The notes beneath the pieces were generated by a model. That model worked only from the letters and a program-made list of their open reading frames with translations, made no database searches and was not told where the DNA came from. The position numbers and the translations under genes were made by a program. From CAZAZQ01 sp964489705 (GTDB taxonomy: Bacteria; Zixibacteria; MSB-5A5; GN15; FEB-12), in the NCBI GenBank assembly GCA_964489705.1, contig CAZAZQ010000006.1, positions 96,861-160,860 of the forward strand: DNA of 64,000 nucleotides, in the 5' to 3' direction. Below are positions 1 to 8,633 of the stretch, piece after piece. Position 1 is the first letter of the stretch, and each line of letters starts with the position of its first letter.

Positions 1-103
1 ATTTCCTTTACACCACAATAGTGAAACATTTCACATAGGGCTGGTATATATAAAATCAATGAAAAAAGTCAAGCCCCCAGCGACGTGAAAAGGTATAAAA
101 AAA

Positions 104-130
104 ACCCGGAATTTGAAAAAAATTCCGGGT
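104..130 (-). terminator. Rho-independent terminator of the HesB-like gene
   Basis: An 11-bp perfect inverted repeat (ACCCGGAATTT / AAATTCCGGGT) with a short A-rich loop. Read on the minus strand it is followed by a run of seven T. It lies about 30 nt past the stop codon of the HesB-like gene. Confidence 0.85.
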
Positions 131-158
131 AATTATGATTTTCTCCGTTAAAACTGGT

Positions 159-482
159 TTAACAACTGCATCCCCCGCTTCCGCAGCCGGAATTCCCCAC
201 CCGGATGCTGAATCCGCTCCCCTGATAGGCGTTTGAAATGTAATCTATAACTACTCCCCCGAATTGTTTCAGCATTTGTTTGAGATTTGGATCAACATAC
301 GCCGTAATCCCGTTGGACTCGAGTTTTTCCATCCCGTCCGTTGACTCTTCCAGAGCCAGTCCCAAAGAGGGACCCGCTCAGCCGAAGCCTTGGAAATAGA
401 CAACCAACTCTTTCCCCTTCGCCATATCGGAAGCTAAAACCTTACGTATTTCCTGACTTGCCGTATCTGAAACTTGAAGCAT
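159..482 (-). CDS. HesB/IscA-like selenoprotein (in-frame UGA at codon 35)
   Basis: The frame opens at ATG (480-482) behind an AGAGGTGAG ribosome site. It runs 34 codons, meets TGA at 378-380, and continues in the same frame to a stop at 159-161, giving 107 residues. The product is a HesB/IscA-like (A-type carrier fold) protein. Seen: N-terminus MLQVSDTASQEIRKVL, then QGFG-U-AGPSLGLALEE, then a C-terminal CGSGGCSC tail. The UGA falls exactly where the first of the three conserved Cys of IscA sits (Cys35), so Sec replaces a cluster-ligand Cys. Known: HesB-like proteins are a recognised bacterial selenoprotein family. A bacterial SECIS-like hairpin follows the UGA. Without recoding, the gene would be a 34-residue stub or would start at a weak TTG (365) lacking the ligand. 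selA, selB, selC and selD are not in this window. Role in Fe-S or redox chemistry is inferred. Confidence 0.8.
342..358 (-). promoter_or_regulatory. Candidate bacterial SECIS hairpin
   Basis: Downstream of the UGA on the minus strand is a 6-bp stem TGGCTC/GAGTCA closed by the loop TGGAA. The loop begins 25 nt after the UGA and has G at its second position. Both features fit the usual bacterial SECIS layout (apical loop roughly 16-37 nt from UGA, G near the start of the loop). An alternative, mutually exclusive hairpin starts at the UGA itself (GAGC/GCTC plus GTCCC/GGGAC, 353-379). Confidence 0.6.
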
Positions 483-854
483 TACACTCACCTCTCACTT
501 TATTTCTCCTCGTTCTTCCCTAAGGTAGCATATTTTGGGAAAAAGTCCAGAGAAGAACAGTATCATTTACCTACCTTTTCCCAGTATATGCGTTTTATAA
601 CGACAAATACCCTCCTCTTTGTTCCGCTCAAACTTCTAAAATGTACGTAAAATTGAGAGATTTTGCCTATTTTGCGTTTTCCTGCCCGAAGATGGGGTAT
701 CGACCAAGCAAATTAAACCCTCAAAAAAACAACGGTTGTCTCAACTGAAATACTTGTTGCGATTCCGGCTGGCTCGTGGCATTTTTCCTTACCTCTAAGC
801 ATGACGATACACCAGCCGATATAACCTGTAGTCGGCTAACAAGGAGTGAAACTT
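483..854. other. Intergenic region between divergent genes
   Basis: This stretch separates the selenoprotein gene (minus) from the GlmU-like gene (plus), so it should hold both promoters. I see no consensus -35/-10 pair I would commit to and no credible small gene. Position 841-846 is a clear AAGGAG ribosome site for the next gene. Confidence 0.5.
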
Positions 855-2141
855 TTGACTATTTGCATTTACGAAGACACGTCGTTTCGGAATTTCTTCC
901 CGTTGACCCTCCTCCGTCCCGTGTACCTGCTCCGAGCCGGTATTTTGCCTTTATACAAGAAGATAGCGGGGAATTTTTCCTCCTCCGGTTACGTCAGCCT
1001 CATTGCCCGCGACCAGCTTGCACCGCTGGTTTCGGAAAAGGTAAGTGAGTTTCCCGTGAACATTATCAAGCGAAATGACGGAGAAGATGTCCTCTTCGTC
1101 AACGGAAGACTGCGAACGGCAGGTAACTTGCCGACGCTTGTCGAGCAGGCACAAATCTCCACGACTTATGTCAATGCCGGTGAGGTGGTGGCGGTGCTTT
1201 TCAAAGAAGAACTGCTCAAGTCCTTCCCTTCCATCGCTACGCAAAAGGAATTTCAGGAGTTGTATGAATCGTTCCTGCGTAATTCGCAAGCCCCGGTGAG
1301 CGAGACAACCGCCACCCTGTATCATTATAGTTGGGACCTCATCGCCGATATTGAACCGGCGATCGAAACCGACGTCGAACTTCTCAAGCCGACGCTCACC
1401 GGAAGCGAGCAGGTTACAATCCATCCGGGAGCGTTTCTCGTCAATGAAACACACATCATTCTAAGAAATAACGTGGAAATTTTCCCCGGCGCGGTTATCG
1501 ACGCTTCCCACGGTCCCGTCTACATAGAGGACAATGCCCGCATCGAGCCTCATGCCGCGGTGATAGGTCCCTGTTACATCGGCGCCGACTCGATTGTTTT
1601 GGCGGGGAAAATCACCGGTTCATCTATCGGCTCGACCTGCCGAGTCGGCGGCGAAGTGGAAGAGTCCGTCTTTCATGCCTTCGTTAACAAGTACCACGCC
1701 GGTTTTATCGGACATAGCTACGTCGCCCCGTGGGTGAATTTCGGTGCCATGACCACCAACTCGGATTTGAAAAACAACTACTCTTCCATCCGCCTGACTT
1801 TGAACGGTACGTCGATCGATTCCGGCTCCATCAAAGTCGGCTCGTTTATCGGCGACCACACCAAGTTCGGTATCGGCACCTTGTTGAATACCGGCATCAA
1901 CATCGGGGTGTGCTGCAATATCTTCGGAGGCACCTTGATAACCGACAAGGAGGTCCCCTCTTTCAGTTGGGGAAATTCGAGCGGATACGTCAAATACGAT
2001 TTCGACAAAGCTATAGATACGGCGCAAAAGGTCGCCCAGCGACGCAACCAACGTATTTCCGACCGGGAAGTGGGCATGTTGCAGGCAATCAGCAACGACA
2101 CGCTGGTTGCCCAAGGAGTGATGGAATTTGAGCTCTCGTGA
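855..2141 (+). CDS. GlmU-like sugar nucleotidyltransferase / left-handed beta-helix acyltransferase
   Basis: A 428-residue protein starting TICIYEDTSFRNFFPL, typical of the alternative GlmU family (UDP-GlcNAc diphosphorylase / glucosamine-1-phosphate N-acetyltransferase). N-terminal half: nucleotidyltransferase-like segment with LTLLRPVYLLRAG. C-terminal half (from about residue 190): hexapeptide-type repeats forming a left-handed beta-helix (IEDNARIEPHAAVIGPCYIG, then IGSTCRVGGEVEESVF). I start at TTG 855 because AAGGAG at 841-846 lies 8 nt upstream. The GTG at 846 overlaps that ribosome site and is a poor choice. The role, supplying UDP-GlcNAc or another sugar nucleotide for wall and LPS, is inferred from family and from the neighbouring galT and glgA. 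The exact sugar is unknown. Confidence 0.8.
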   Translation: MTICIYEDTSFRNFFPLTLLRPVYLLRAGILPLYKKIAGNFSSSGYVSLIARDQLAPLVSEKVSEFPVNIIKRNDGEDVLFVNGRLRTAGNLPTLVEQAQISTTYVNAGEVVAVLFKEELLKSFPSIATQKEFQELYESFLRNSQAPVSETTATLYHYSWDLIADIEPAIETDVELLKPTLTGSEQVTIHPGAFLVNETHIILRNNVEIFPGAVIDASHGPVYIEDNARIEPHAAVIGPCYIGADSIVLAGKITGSSIGSTCRVGGEVEESVFHAFVNKYHAGFIGHSYVAPWVNFGAMTTNSDLKNNYSSIRLTLNGTSIDSGSIKVGSFIGDHTKFGIGTLLNTGINIGVCCNIFGGTLITDKEVPSFSWGNSSGYVKYDFDKAIDTAQKVAQRRNQRISDREVGMLQAISNDTLVAQGVMEFELS

Positions 2142-2157
2142 GGAATCGGCGGTCTGG

Positions 2158-2186
2158 TTGACAAGAGTTGATGAGAATGGTATAAT
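2158..2186 (+). promoter_or_regulatory. Sigma-70-type promoter of galT-glgA
   Basis: TTGACA at 2158-2163 and TATAAT at 2181-2186, spaced by 17 nt: a full consensus match. It lies directly upstream of galT and downstream of the GlmU-like stop codon, so galT-glgA can be transcribed independently. Confidence 0.8.
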
Positions 2187-2209
2187 TTCGTAACAGCACT
2201 GGAGAGAAG

Positions 2210-3256
2210 ATGCCTGAATTGAGAAAAGATCCGGTCATCGGTCGGTGGGTCATCATTTCGACCGAACGAGGCAAACGACCCAGCTCGTTTACCTCGGTGG
2301 CGAAAGCTTCCTCGCCTAAGCTGTGCCCTTTCTGCCCGGGACACGAGGACAACACCCCGCCGGAAATTCTGGCGTATCGGCAGCCGGGCACCGAGCCGAA
2401 CAAGCCGGGCTGGACACTCCGTGTTTTTCCTAACAAGTATCCCGCTTTGATGGTCGAAGGCGAACTGACCCGCGAACCGCACGGACTTTACGACAAGATG
2501 AACGGCATCGGCGCTCATGAAGTCATTGTCGAGACCAACCAGCACGGCAAGGACATGGTCGACATGAGCGAGGAAGAAGTCCGGAACGTTTTCTGGGCGT
2601 ACCGGGAACGGATGCTTGACTTGGAACGAGACCAGCGCTTCCAGTACATTATCGTTTTCAAAAATCATGGCGAAGCCGCCGGTGCTTCTTTGGAACATTC
2701 CCATAGCCAGCTTATTGCCACGCCTATCATTCCCAAACGGGTAGTGGAAGAAATCAACGGCGCCAAGCGGTACTATGAATTCAAAGAACGGTGTGTCTAC
2801 TGTGATATCGTCCGTCAGGAGTTGAAAGACAAAGAGCGGATGGTTATGGATTACGACTCATTCATCACCATCGAGCCGTTTGCTCCCCGCTTTCCCTTTG
2901 AGACCTGGCTCCTCCCCAAAACCCACCAGTCAAGTTACCTGGAGATGAGCGAGCACGATTTTACTATTCTGGCGCGAAGTTTTCGCGACACGCTGGGACG
3001 GTTGAAAGTTGCGCTAAACAATCCGCCGTTCAACTTTGTGCTCCATACCCGTCCTATTCCCAAGCAGCACCATGAGTACTATCACTGGCATTTCGAAATC
3101 ATTCCCAAGTTGACCAAGGTCGCCGGTTTCGAGTGGGGCTCGGGATTCTATATCAACCCGACCACCCCGGAGGAAGCCGCCGCATACCTTCGCGAGATTA
3201 ACCCCTTCGCCCCGGTGCAGGTAGTGGAAACAGACCCGGTAGAGGAAAACGTCTGA
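2210..3256 (+). CDS. galT: Galactose-1-phosphate uridylyltransferase family protein
   Basis: A 348-residue HIT-superfamily transferase. Seen: the opening PELRKDPVIGRWVIISTERG, a zinc-type CPFC at residues 39-42, NKYPAL, GAHEVIVET, and the nucleotidyl-His motif H163-S-H165-S-Q167. The C-terminal HTRP and YYHWHFEIIPKL segments are typical of GalT. The reaction is UDP-glucose + Gal-1-P exchange (Leloir pathway) in the cytoplasm. HSHSQ is also found in related hexose-1-P adenylyl/uridylyltransferases. Because the next gene (1 nt away) is glycogen synthase, an ADP-glucose-linked activity is an open alternative. Translation starts at ATG 2210 behind GGAGAGAAG. Confidence 0.88.
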   Translation: MPELRKDPVIGRWVIISTERGKRPSSFTSVAKASSPKLCPFCPGHEDNTPPEILAYRQPGTEPNKPGWTLRVFPNKYPALMVEGELTREPHGLYDKMNGIGAHEVIVETNQHGKDMVDMSEEEVRNVFWAYRERMLDLERDQRFQYIIVFKNHGEAAGASLEHSHSQLIATPIIPKRVVEEINGAKRYYEFKERCVYCDIVRQELKDKERMVMDYDSFITIEPFAPRFPFETWLLPKTHQSSYLEMSEHDFTILARSFRDTLGRLKVALNNPPFNFVLHTRPIPKQHHEYYHWHFEIIPKLTKVAGFEWGSGFYINPTTPEEAAAYLREINPFAPVQVVETDPVEENV

Positions 3257-3257
3257 G

Positions 3258-4718
3258 ATGAAAATTCTGTTCGTCACCCCCGAAATGGCACCTTTTCTCA
3301 AAACCGGCGGCTTGGGGGACGTTGCCGGAGCGTTGCCGCAGACATTCGCCGCCCTGGGACACGACGTCAAAACCTTCATGCCGTGGTATGGGGTCCTCGA
3401 TGAGTACGCATACCCGATTCGGACCGTCGACTGGTCAGCGACCGTACCGGTGGGGAAAAAAAATGTCTCCTTCTCGGTGGGTACCGCTTTCGGTTTACAT
3501 TCCTCGTTGAAGCATTTTTTCATCGACAATGAACATTACTTCGAAAGAAGCGCTCCTTACCTCGACCCCTCGACCGGCAAAGACTACCCCGATAACGACG
3601 AACGCTTCATCTTCTTTACCCGCGCCGTGTTGGAGACCGTCAAGCACTTGGATTGGCAGCCGGATATCATTCATGTTCACGACTGGCAGAGCGGATTGAT
3701 TCCCGCTTATTTGAAGACTGTCTACGCCGACGATCCCTTTTTCGCCCGGACAAAAACTGTTTTGACCATTCATAATCTCGCTTATCAAGGAGTATTCGAG
3801 AAAGAACGCTTCGCCAACCTTAACCTACCGGACGAGTTGTTCCTTCCGACGGCGCCGTTTGAATTTTACGGGAAGGTGAACTTTCTCAAAGCGGCAATCG
3901 CCTTTGCCGACAAGATTACGACCGTTTCCCCCACCTATGCGCACGAAATACAAACGGAAGAACTCGGCTGTGGCTTGCACGGGGTTTTGCGCAATCGTGC
4001 CGATGACCTCGTCGGCATCCTCAACGGGGTGGATTATTCGATTTGGTCGCCGTCGCGGGACACGCACATTCCATTTCGCTATCATATCAACAATCTCTCC
4101 GGCAAGCGTATGAACAAAGTGGAACTGCTGGGGAAAGCAGGCTTGCCGATCCGAGAGAAAGTACCCCTTTTCGGCGTCATATCTCGGTTGGTTGACCAAA
4201 AAGGATTCGACTTGCTCCAGGAGATAGCGGATGACTTCTTCGCGGAGAATTTACAGATGGTACTCCTCGGCACCGGAGAGAAAACGTATCACCAATTCTT
4301 CATCGAGTTGGAAAAACACTATCCCGACAAGCTCCGCGTTTATTTGACCTTCGACGAATCGCTGGCGCATTTCATCGAAGCGGGAGCGGATGTGTTCTTG
4401 ATGCCGTCTCGTTTTGAACCGTGCGGGCTGAATCAGATGTATTCGTTGAAATACGGCACTGTTCCTTTAGTGCGAAAAGTGGGCGGACTGGCGGACACGG
4501 TCATTGACTACGATGTGGAAACGGGCGAAGGAACCGGTTTTGTCTTTGAAGAGTATTCACCCGAAGCGCTCCTCACAACGGTAAAACGGGCGGTCAACCT
4601 CTACCCCAAACGACGAGCGTGGACAAAACTGATGAAAGCGGGGATGCGTCAAGACTTCTCATGGGAACGCTCCGCCCGCAAGTACCTCCAACTTTTCGAG
4701 GCTCTGACCGGTGCGTGA
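3258..4718 (+). CDS. glgA: Glycogen synthase, GT5 family
   Basis: A 486-residue ADP-glucose (or UDP-glucose) alpha-1,4-glucosyltransferase. Seen: N-terminal KILFVTPEMAPFLKTGGLGDV with the nucleotide-binding K15-T-G-G-L, HVHDWQSGLIPAYLK, TIHNLAYQG, and the C-terminal SRFEPCGLNQMYSLKYGTVP followed by GGLADTV. Length is normal for the family. It starts 1 nt after the galT stop, so the two are co-transcribed and probably translationally coupled. It acts in cytoplasmic glycogen synthesis. No branching enzyme or glgC is in the window. Confidence 0.95.
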   Translation: MKILFVTPEMAPFLKTGGLGDVAGALPQTFAALGHDVKTFMPWYGVLDEYAYPIRTVDWSATVPVGKKNVSFSVGTAFGLHSSLKHFFIDNEHYFERSAPYLDPSTGKDYPDNDERFIFFTRAVLETVKHLDWQPDIIHVHDWQSGLIPAYLKTVYADDPFFARTKTVLTIHNLAYQGVFEKERFANLNLPDELFLPTAPFEFYGKVNFLKAAIAFADKITTVSPTYAHEIQTEELGCGLHGVLRNRADDLVGILNGVDYSIWSPSRDTHIPFRYHINNLSGKRMNKVELLGKAGLPIREKVPLFGVISRLVDQKGFDLLQEIADDFFAENLQMVLLGTGEKTYHQFFIELEKHYPDKLRVYLTFDESLAHFIEAGADVFLMPSRFEPCGLNQMYSLKYGTVPLVRKVGGLADTVIDYDVETGEGTGFVFEEYSPEALLTTVKRAVNLYPKRRAWTKLMKAGMRQDFSWERSARKYLQLFEALTGA

Positions 4719-6591
4719 TTCAGGCTTTATCTCAAAAAAAAACCTCATAACAACCGTACTCTTTCTTCCGGCAATCGGTATATATTCATACTTGTGCTAC
4801 CACTTAAATTTCGTACAGGATGATGCCTACATTTCCTATCGATATATTGCCAATTTTCTCAACGGCTACGGTTTAGTTTACAATATTGGAGAAAGAATCG
4901 AAGGATTTACCAACTTCGGCTGGGTTATCTATCTGATCTTGTGGGGAGCACTTGGTTTTAATTACATCTTGGTTTCTAAAATAACCGGCTTTCTGTTAGG
5001 GGCAGGTATCATTATTCTTACTTATTTCATCTCCAAAGAAATTTTCACAAAAAACGGTATCTGGTTCTCTCTCCTTGCTGTTTATCTAGTTGGAATAAAC
5101 CAGTCTTTAGCCTACTGGTCATCCGCCGGTTTGGAAACCGCCGCTTTTGCTTTCTTTGTTATGTTATCATTCTATTTCTACCTGAAACAAAGCTGGGGGC
5201 TGATAGCCACTCTTGTCCTTGTCGTATGGATAAGACCCGAGGGTGCTCTTGTTGCAGGACTGCTGATAATTACTGAGGCAATTACAAGAAGAAAATTACC
5301 GTATTACTCTTTTTCATGTGCCGCTATAGCTTTCTTACTGTCTCTGCCTTACGTGATTTTCAAACTTACCTATTATGGTTCAATCTTTCCCAATCCCTTC
5401 TACGCAAAAACAGGATGGAACATAGAACAACTCAGTAGCGGCTTCGAATATGTCACCAGGTTTTTCTCCCACTATGGCTTTTGGGGAATCGGTTTTATTT
5501 TGCCGCTTGCATTCTATCGTACCTTGCCAAAAGCGGCAAAAGCCATGTGGGTTTTCACCACTCTCTACATTTTCTATATCCTCTTCGTGGGTGGAGACGT
5601 CCTGAAAGTACATCGCTTCTTCGTACCCCTTTTCGGCAACGTTGCTATTCTTCTTGCAGTTGGGATTTGGATGGTCAGCGAAAAACTAAACAATAAACTT
5701 AAGCCGATATTTCTCATTGTTATATCAATTTTATGTCTGACTCTAACCTACTCCCTCCCCAGAAAATTTGTTCGCCGATATTATATTCTTGAAACCGCTT
5801 TGACTCAAAAAATGAGTTTTCTCGCTTCCCAAATGAAAACCTACGACAAAAGAAATTTCTCGGTAGCCATTCCCACCATAGGTATTTTTGGGTATAGCTT
5901 ACTTGAACATGAAATCATTGATATGTTGGGGCTCACGGATAGCACCATTGCCCGTCATTCCGAAGCTCCCATTCCCGGTATGTCCTCAACGTGGAAGGAG
6001 AGAAAACACAATTCCCGTTACCTCTTGAGCAAGAAGCCGGATTACATTGTGTTTTCAACAGGAAATAAACCTTCTGCTCCTGCCGAAAGAGCCCTACTGG
6101 TATACGATCAGTTTTTGAAAGCCTACCGTATTATCGGTTGGAAGTACAAAGCGACAAAATATTCTCCCGAAATTATCGTGCCGGTGTTCAAAAAATTTCA
6201 TAAAATTACCGGAGAAATTGTTCCCAAGTATCCTATCCAATATGTCCAATGGTACACAGAAGCGTTAAACTATTCTTCGGCGGGAAATTACAAAAGGGCG
6301 ATACTACTTCTCAACAAAGCTCTGAAGGTAACGCCTCCTCCTCCGAATCTTTCTCTGTTATGTGATAAAGCATATTGTTATACCATGCTTGGCCAACACG
6401 ACTCGGCAATGACTATTTTAAGCGATGTCTTGGCGGTAGACTCATTTGTCTTTCAAGCCCATAAAGATTTATACGTGTATGCTCAATTACTCCATGACAA
6501 CGAAAAGCTTCGTCTCCACCAGCGTTGGTTAAACAAACTCACCCCTTGGTACCTTAAACAAGAAGCAGCTCAAAACAATCCTCTACAATGA
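4711..6591 (+). CDS. GT-C type membrane glycosyltransferase with C-terminal TPR-like region
   Basis: A 626-residue protein beginning at GTG 4711, overlapping the glgA stop by 8 nt. About ten hydrophobic segments fill residues 10-360. The first periplasmic loop carries QDDAYISYRY, then GYGLVYN and ERIEGFTN, the arrangement seen in polyprenyl-phosphate-sugar-using GT-C enzymes such as AftB-type arabinofuranosyltransferases. The last 110 residues (YTEALNYSSAGNYKRAILLL and onward) read as TPR-like helices. Role: transfer of a lipid-linked sugar to an envelope glycan, inferred. The gene is visibly more AT-rich than glgA and the protease gene on either side, which suggests separate ancestry. Donor and acceptor are unknown. 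Confidence 0.7.
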   Translation: MRDSGFISKKNLITTVLFLPAIGIYSYLCYHLNFVQDDAYISYRYIANFLNGYGLVYNIGERIEGFTNFGWVIYLILWGALGFNYILVSKITGFLLGAGIIILTYFISKEIFTKNGIWFSLLAVYLVGINQSLAYWSSAGLETAAFAFFVMLSFYFYLKQSWGLIATLVLVVWIRPEGALVAGLLIITEAITRRKLPYYSFSCAAIAFLLSLPYVIFKLTYYGSIFPNPFYAKTGWNIEQLSSGFEYVTRFFSHYGFWGIGFILPLAFYRTLPKAAKAMWVFTTLYIFYILFVGGDVLKVHRFFVPLFGNVAILLAVGIWMVSEKLNNKLKPIFLIVISILCLTLTYSLPRKFVRRYYILETALTQKMSFLASQMKTYDKRNFSVAIPTIGIFGYSLLEHEIIDMLGLTDSTIARHSEAPIPGMSSTWKERKHNSRYLLSKKPDYIVFSTGNKPSAPAERALLVYDQFLKAYRIIGWKYKATKYSPEIIVPVFKKFHKITGEIVPKYPIQYVQWYTEALNYSSAGNYKRAILLLNKALKVTPPPPNLSLLCDKAYCYTMLGQHDSAMTILSDVLAVDSFVFQAHKDLYVYAQLLHDNEKLRLHQRWLNKLTPWYLKQEAAQNNPLQ

Positions 6592-6630
6592 GCTAAGGAA
6601 CACAGCTCTTCACTTCTTCTTGCTGAAAGA

Positions 6631-7671
6631 ATGTATTATTTCTATATTCCTGCCATGAAAACAGTTAAGGCAATAGTGACGGCGGTAGTGCTGATGCTGG
6701 GGTGGGGGTGGTCTGGTACAGGAGAAGCAGGAGTGAAAGCTGCCGGCTCTTCTGCTGAGCAAAAGGACCGAAATGGCTTTCTAGTCATTGAACGGAACAA
6801 TGCCATCTTCCATGTGATGTCCACCCGCTACCTCGACATTGCAGACTCCATTCTTGCGGCAACCAAAAGACGTCTCTTTGAGCTTACGCATGATACTCTT
6901 CCGTACAAACCGGCGGTATACATTGTGGAAAATGCCCAGGTTTTCGACCGGCTGCTTCGAGGACATTTCCCCGATTGGGGCGCAGCAGCGGCTCTGCCGG
7001 AACGGGAAGCGATTGTTATTAAATCACCTGCTGTTTTCAACCTTGGGAAGTCCCTGCCGGAACTGCTCGCCCACGAATACACCCATTTGGTTATCGCTCA
7101 TCGCTGCGGTTTTTACGCCGCTCCGCGGTGGTTCGACGAAGGCATGGCAATGCTGATGTCAACGGAGTGGAGTTGGTCGGACAATCTCGCTATGGGCAAG
7201 GCGGCGATTTTTCAGGAGTTCATCCCCCTCAAGGAAATCAAGAACGTCAATCGCTTCAACGAAAGTAAAGCGCAAATCGCTTACGCCCAATCGTACTTGG
7301 CGGTGGACTACTTGATTCACGAATACGGAAAAGAGGCAATTGACAGATTTCTCACTCAAATCGCTCAGGGAAAATCCGTTGATGATGCCCTTGTCGCCGC
7401 CAGCGGGGCAAACTACCGCGAGTTTCAACAAGAATTTGAAAATTATCTCAATACCCGATATAACGCCAAAACTATCTTGTGGGATACTATGTACTTTTGG
7501 GTGGCATTAGCGATAATCGTTGTCATTGCGGGATTGCTCCGGTATCGAAAGCGACGGCAGTACTACAAAAAGTGGGCGATGGAAGAGCAGCTTCAGTCCA
7601 CCGACTTCGACTACGGTGACCCGGAGCATCCGGAAAAAATCGATGACGAAGACGAACCATGGCGCGAATAA
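6631..7671 (+). CDS. Membrane-anchored gluzincin metalloprotease (peptidase MA-like)
   Basis: A 346-residue protein with an N-terminal signal or anchor sequence, a zinc protease domain, and a C-terminal membrane helix (about residues 280-300, MYFWVALAIIVVIAGLL) followed by a basic then acidic tail. Catalytic motif H148-E-Y-T-H152 with a third zinc ligand candidate E170 in WFDEGMA, as in the peptidase MA family of gluzincins. The ATG at 6631 gives eight residues before MKTVKAIVTAVV. A start at ATG 6655 would give a more classical signal peptide, and neither has a strong ribosome site. The protease domain should face the periplasm. Substrate unknown. Confidence 0.75.
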   Translation: MYYFYIPAMKTVKAIVTAVVLMLGWGWSGTGEAGVKAAGSSAEQKDRNGFLVIERNNAIFHVMSTRYLDIADSILAATKRRLFELTHDTLPYKPAVYIVENAQVFDRLLRGHFPDWGAAAALPEREAIVIKSPAVFNLGKSLPELLAHEYTHLVIAHRCGFYAAPRWFDEGMAMLMSTEWSWSDNLAMGKAAIFQEFIPLKEIKNVNRFNESKAQIAYAQSYLAVDYLIHEYGKEAIDRFLTQIAQGKSVDDALVAASGANYREFQQEFENYLNTRYNAKTILWDTMYFWVALAIIVVIAGLLRYRKRRQYYKKWAMEEQLQSTDFDYGDPEHPEKIDDEDEPWRE

Positions 7672-8552
7672 GCCATACGATAGAATACTGGTTCACTCTT
7701 TTGGGAGTCAAGCTCGTCGGCATGATGTCAGCCCGGCAGGCGGACTCGTTCGGCTCATGGTTGGGACGGGTAGCATATGTGCTGCTTCCTTCCCGACGGC
7801 GAATTGCTTATGACAACCTCTCCCGCGCCCTCGGCAATACCCTGTCGGAGGAACAAATTCAAGAAATTATCAAGCGGGTTTTTCAAAATATCGGGCGTAC
7901 CCTGGTGGAGTTTGCCCGTTTCGGGAAAATCAAGTTGGAAGGAACGCGAAAAATCACTGTTCCCGATGGGTTGGAGCATTTTCAGAAGGTCTACGAAGAA
8001 GGAAAAGGAGCTTTGGTCGTCACGGCGCACTTCGGCAACTGGGAGCTTCTGGGAAGCTGGGTAGCGGCAAGCGGGTTCCCAATCGATTTTTTGGTCGGCG
8101 AACAACACAACAAAAAAGTCGACAAGCTCCTCAACGACTTTCGCAAAGAGATGGGGGTAGGTATCATTCCCCTTCGCACTAGCCTTCGCGGCGCCTTCAA
8201 GAGTCTGAAGGCAAACCGTTTCGCCGGACTCGTGTCCGACCAGCACGCCCCTTCGGGTGGAGTGATTTTGGACTTTTTCGGGCGCAAAGCCTCGACTCCG
8301 AAAGGTCCCGCTGCCATCGCCATCAAAGTCGGCTGTCCACTCATCCCGTTTTTGCTTCGACGGGAGCGGTACGATCGGCATGTTGTTATGACCGGTAAGC
8401 CTATCTATCCGCCGAACAGCGGGGATGTGGAAAAAGATATCGAGACGATGACGAAAGCATATACCAAATTTTTCGAAGACCATATCCGCCGCTATCCCGA
8501 CCAATGGATGTGGACGCATCGCCGCTGGAAAGTGAAGGAAGAACCTGAATAA
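7659..8552 (+). CDS. lpxL: Lipid A biosynthesis acyltransferase (LpxL/HtrB-like)
   Basis: A 297-residue member of the lysophospholipid acyltransferase superfamily. The HX4E catalytic motif is H124-FGNW-E129 in VVTAHFGNWELLGSW, followed by SDQHAPSGG and FFGRKASTPKGPAAIA, the second conserved block. Function: late acylation of lipid A on the cytoplasmic face of the inner membrane. The start ATG 7659 lies inside the end of the protease gene (13-nt overlap). The next gene is a heptosyltransferase, which supports an LPS role. Which acyl position it modifies cannot be read from sequence. Confidence 0.88.
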   Translation: MARISHTIEYWFTLLGVKLVGMMSARQADSFGSWLGRVAYVLLPSRRRIAYDNLSRALGNTLSEEQIQEIIKRVFQNIGRTLVEFARFGKIKLEGTRKITVPDGLEHFQKVYEEGKGALVVTAHFGNWELLGSWVAASGFPIDFLVGEQHNKKVDKLLNDFRKEMGVGIIPLRTSLRGAFKSLKANRFAGLVSDQHAPSGGVILDFFGRKASTPKGPAAIAIKVGCPLIPFLLRRERYDRHVVMTGKPIYPPNSGDVEKDIETMTKAYTKFFEDHIRRYPDQWMWTHRRWKVKEEPE

Positions 8553-8633
8553 AACTTTTTGCCCAAAGGTAGTAGGAAAAAGGCACGGAAGGCATTATCG
8601 TAAGGAAAGAACGTAAGCAAGGGAAATGTTATC

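Noticed and set aside
378..380. Genome-wide reading of TGA as Trp or Gly
   Set aside because: Many complete genes here (galT, glgA, znuA, znuC) end in TGA with family-typical C-termini, so TGA is a normal stop.
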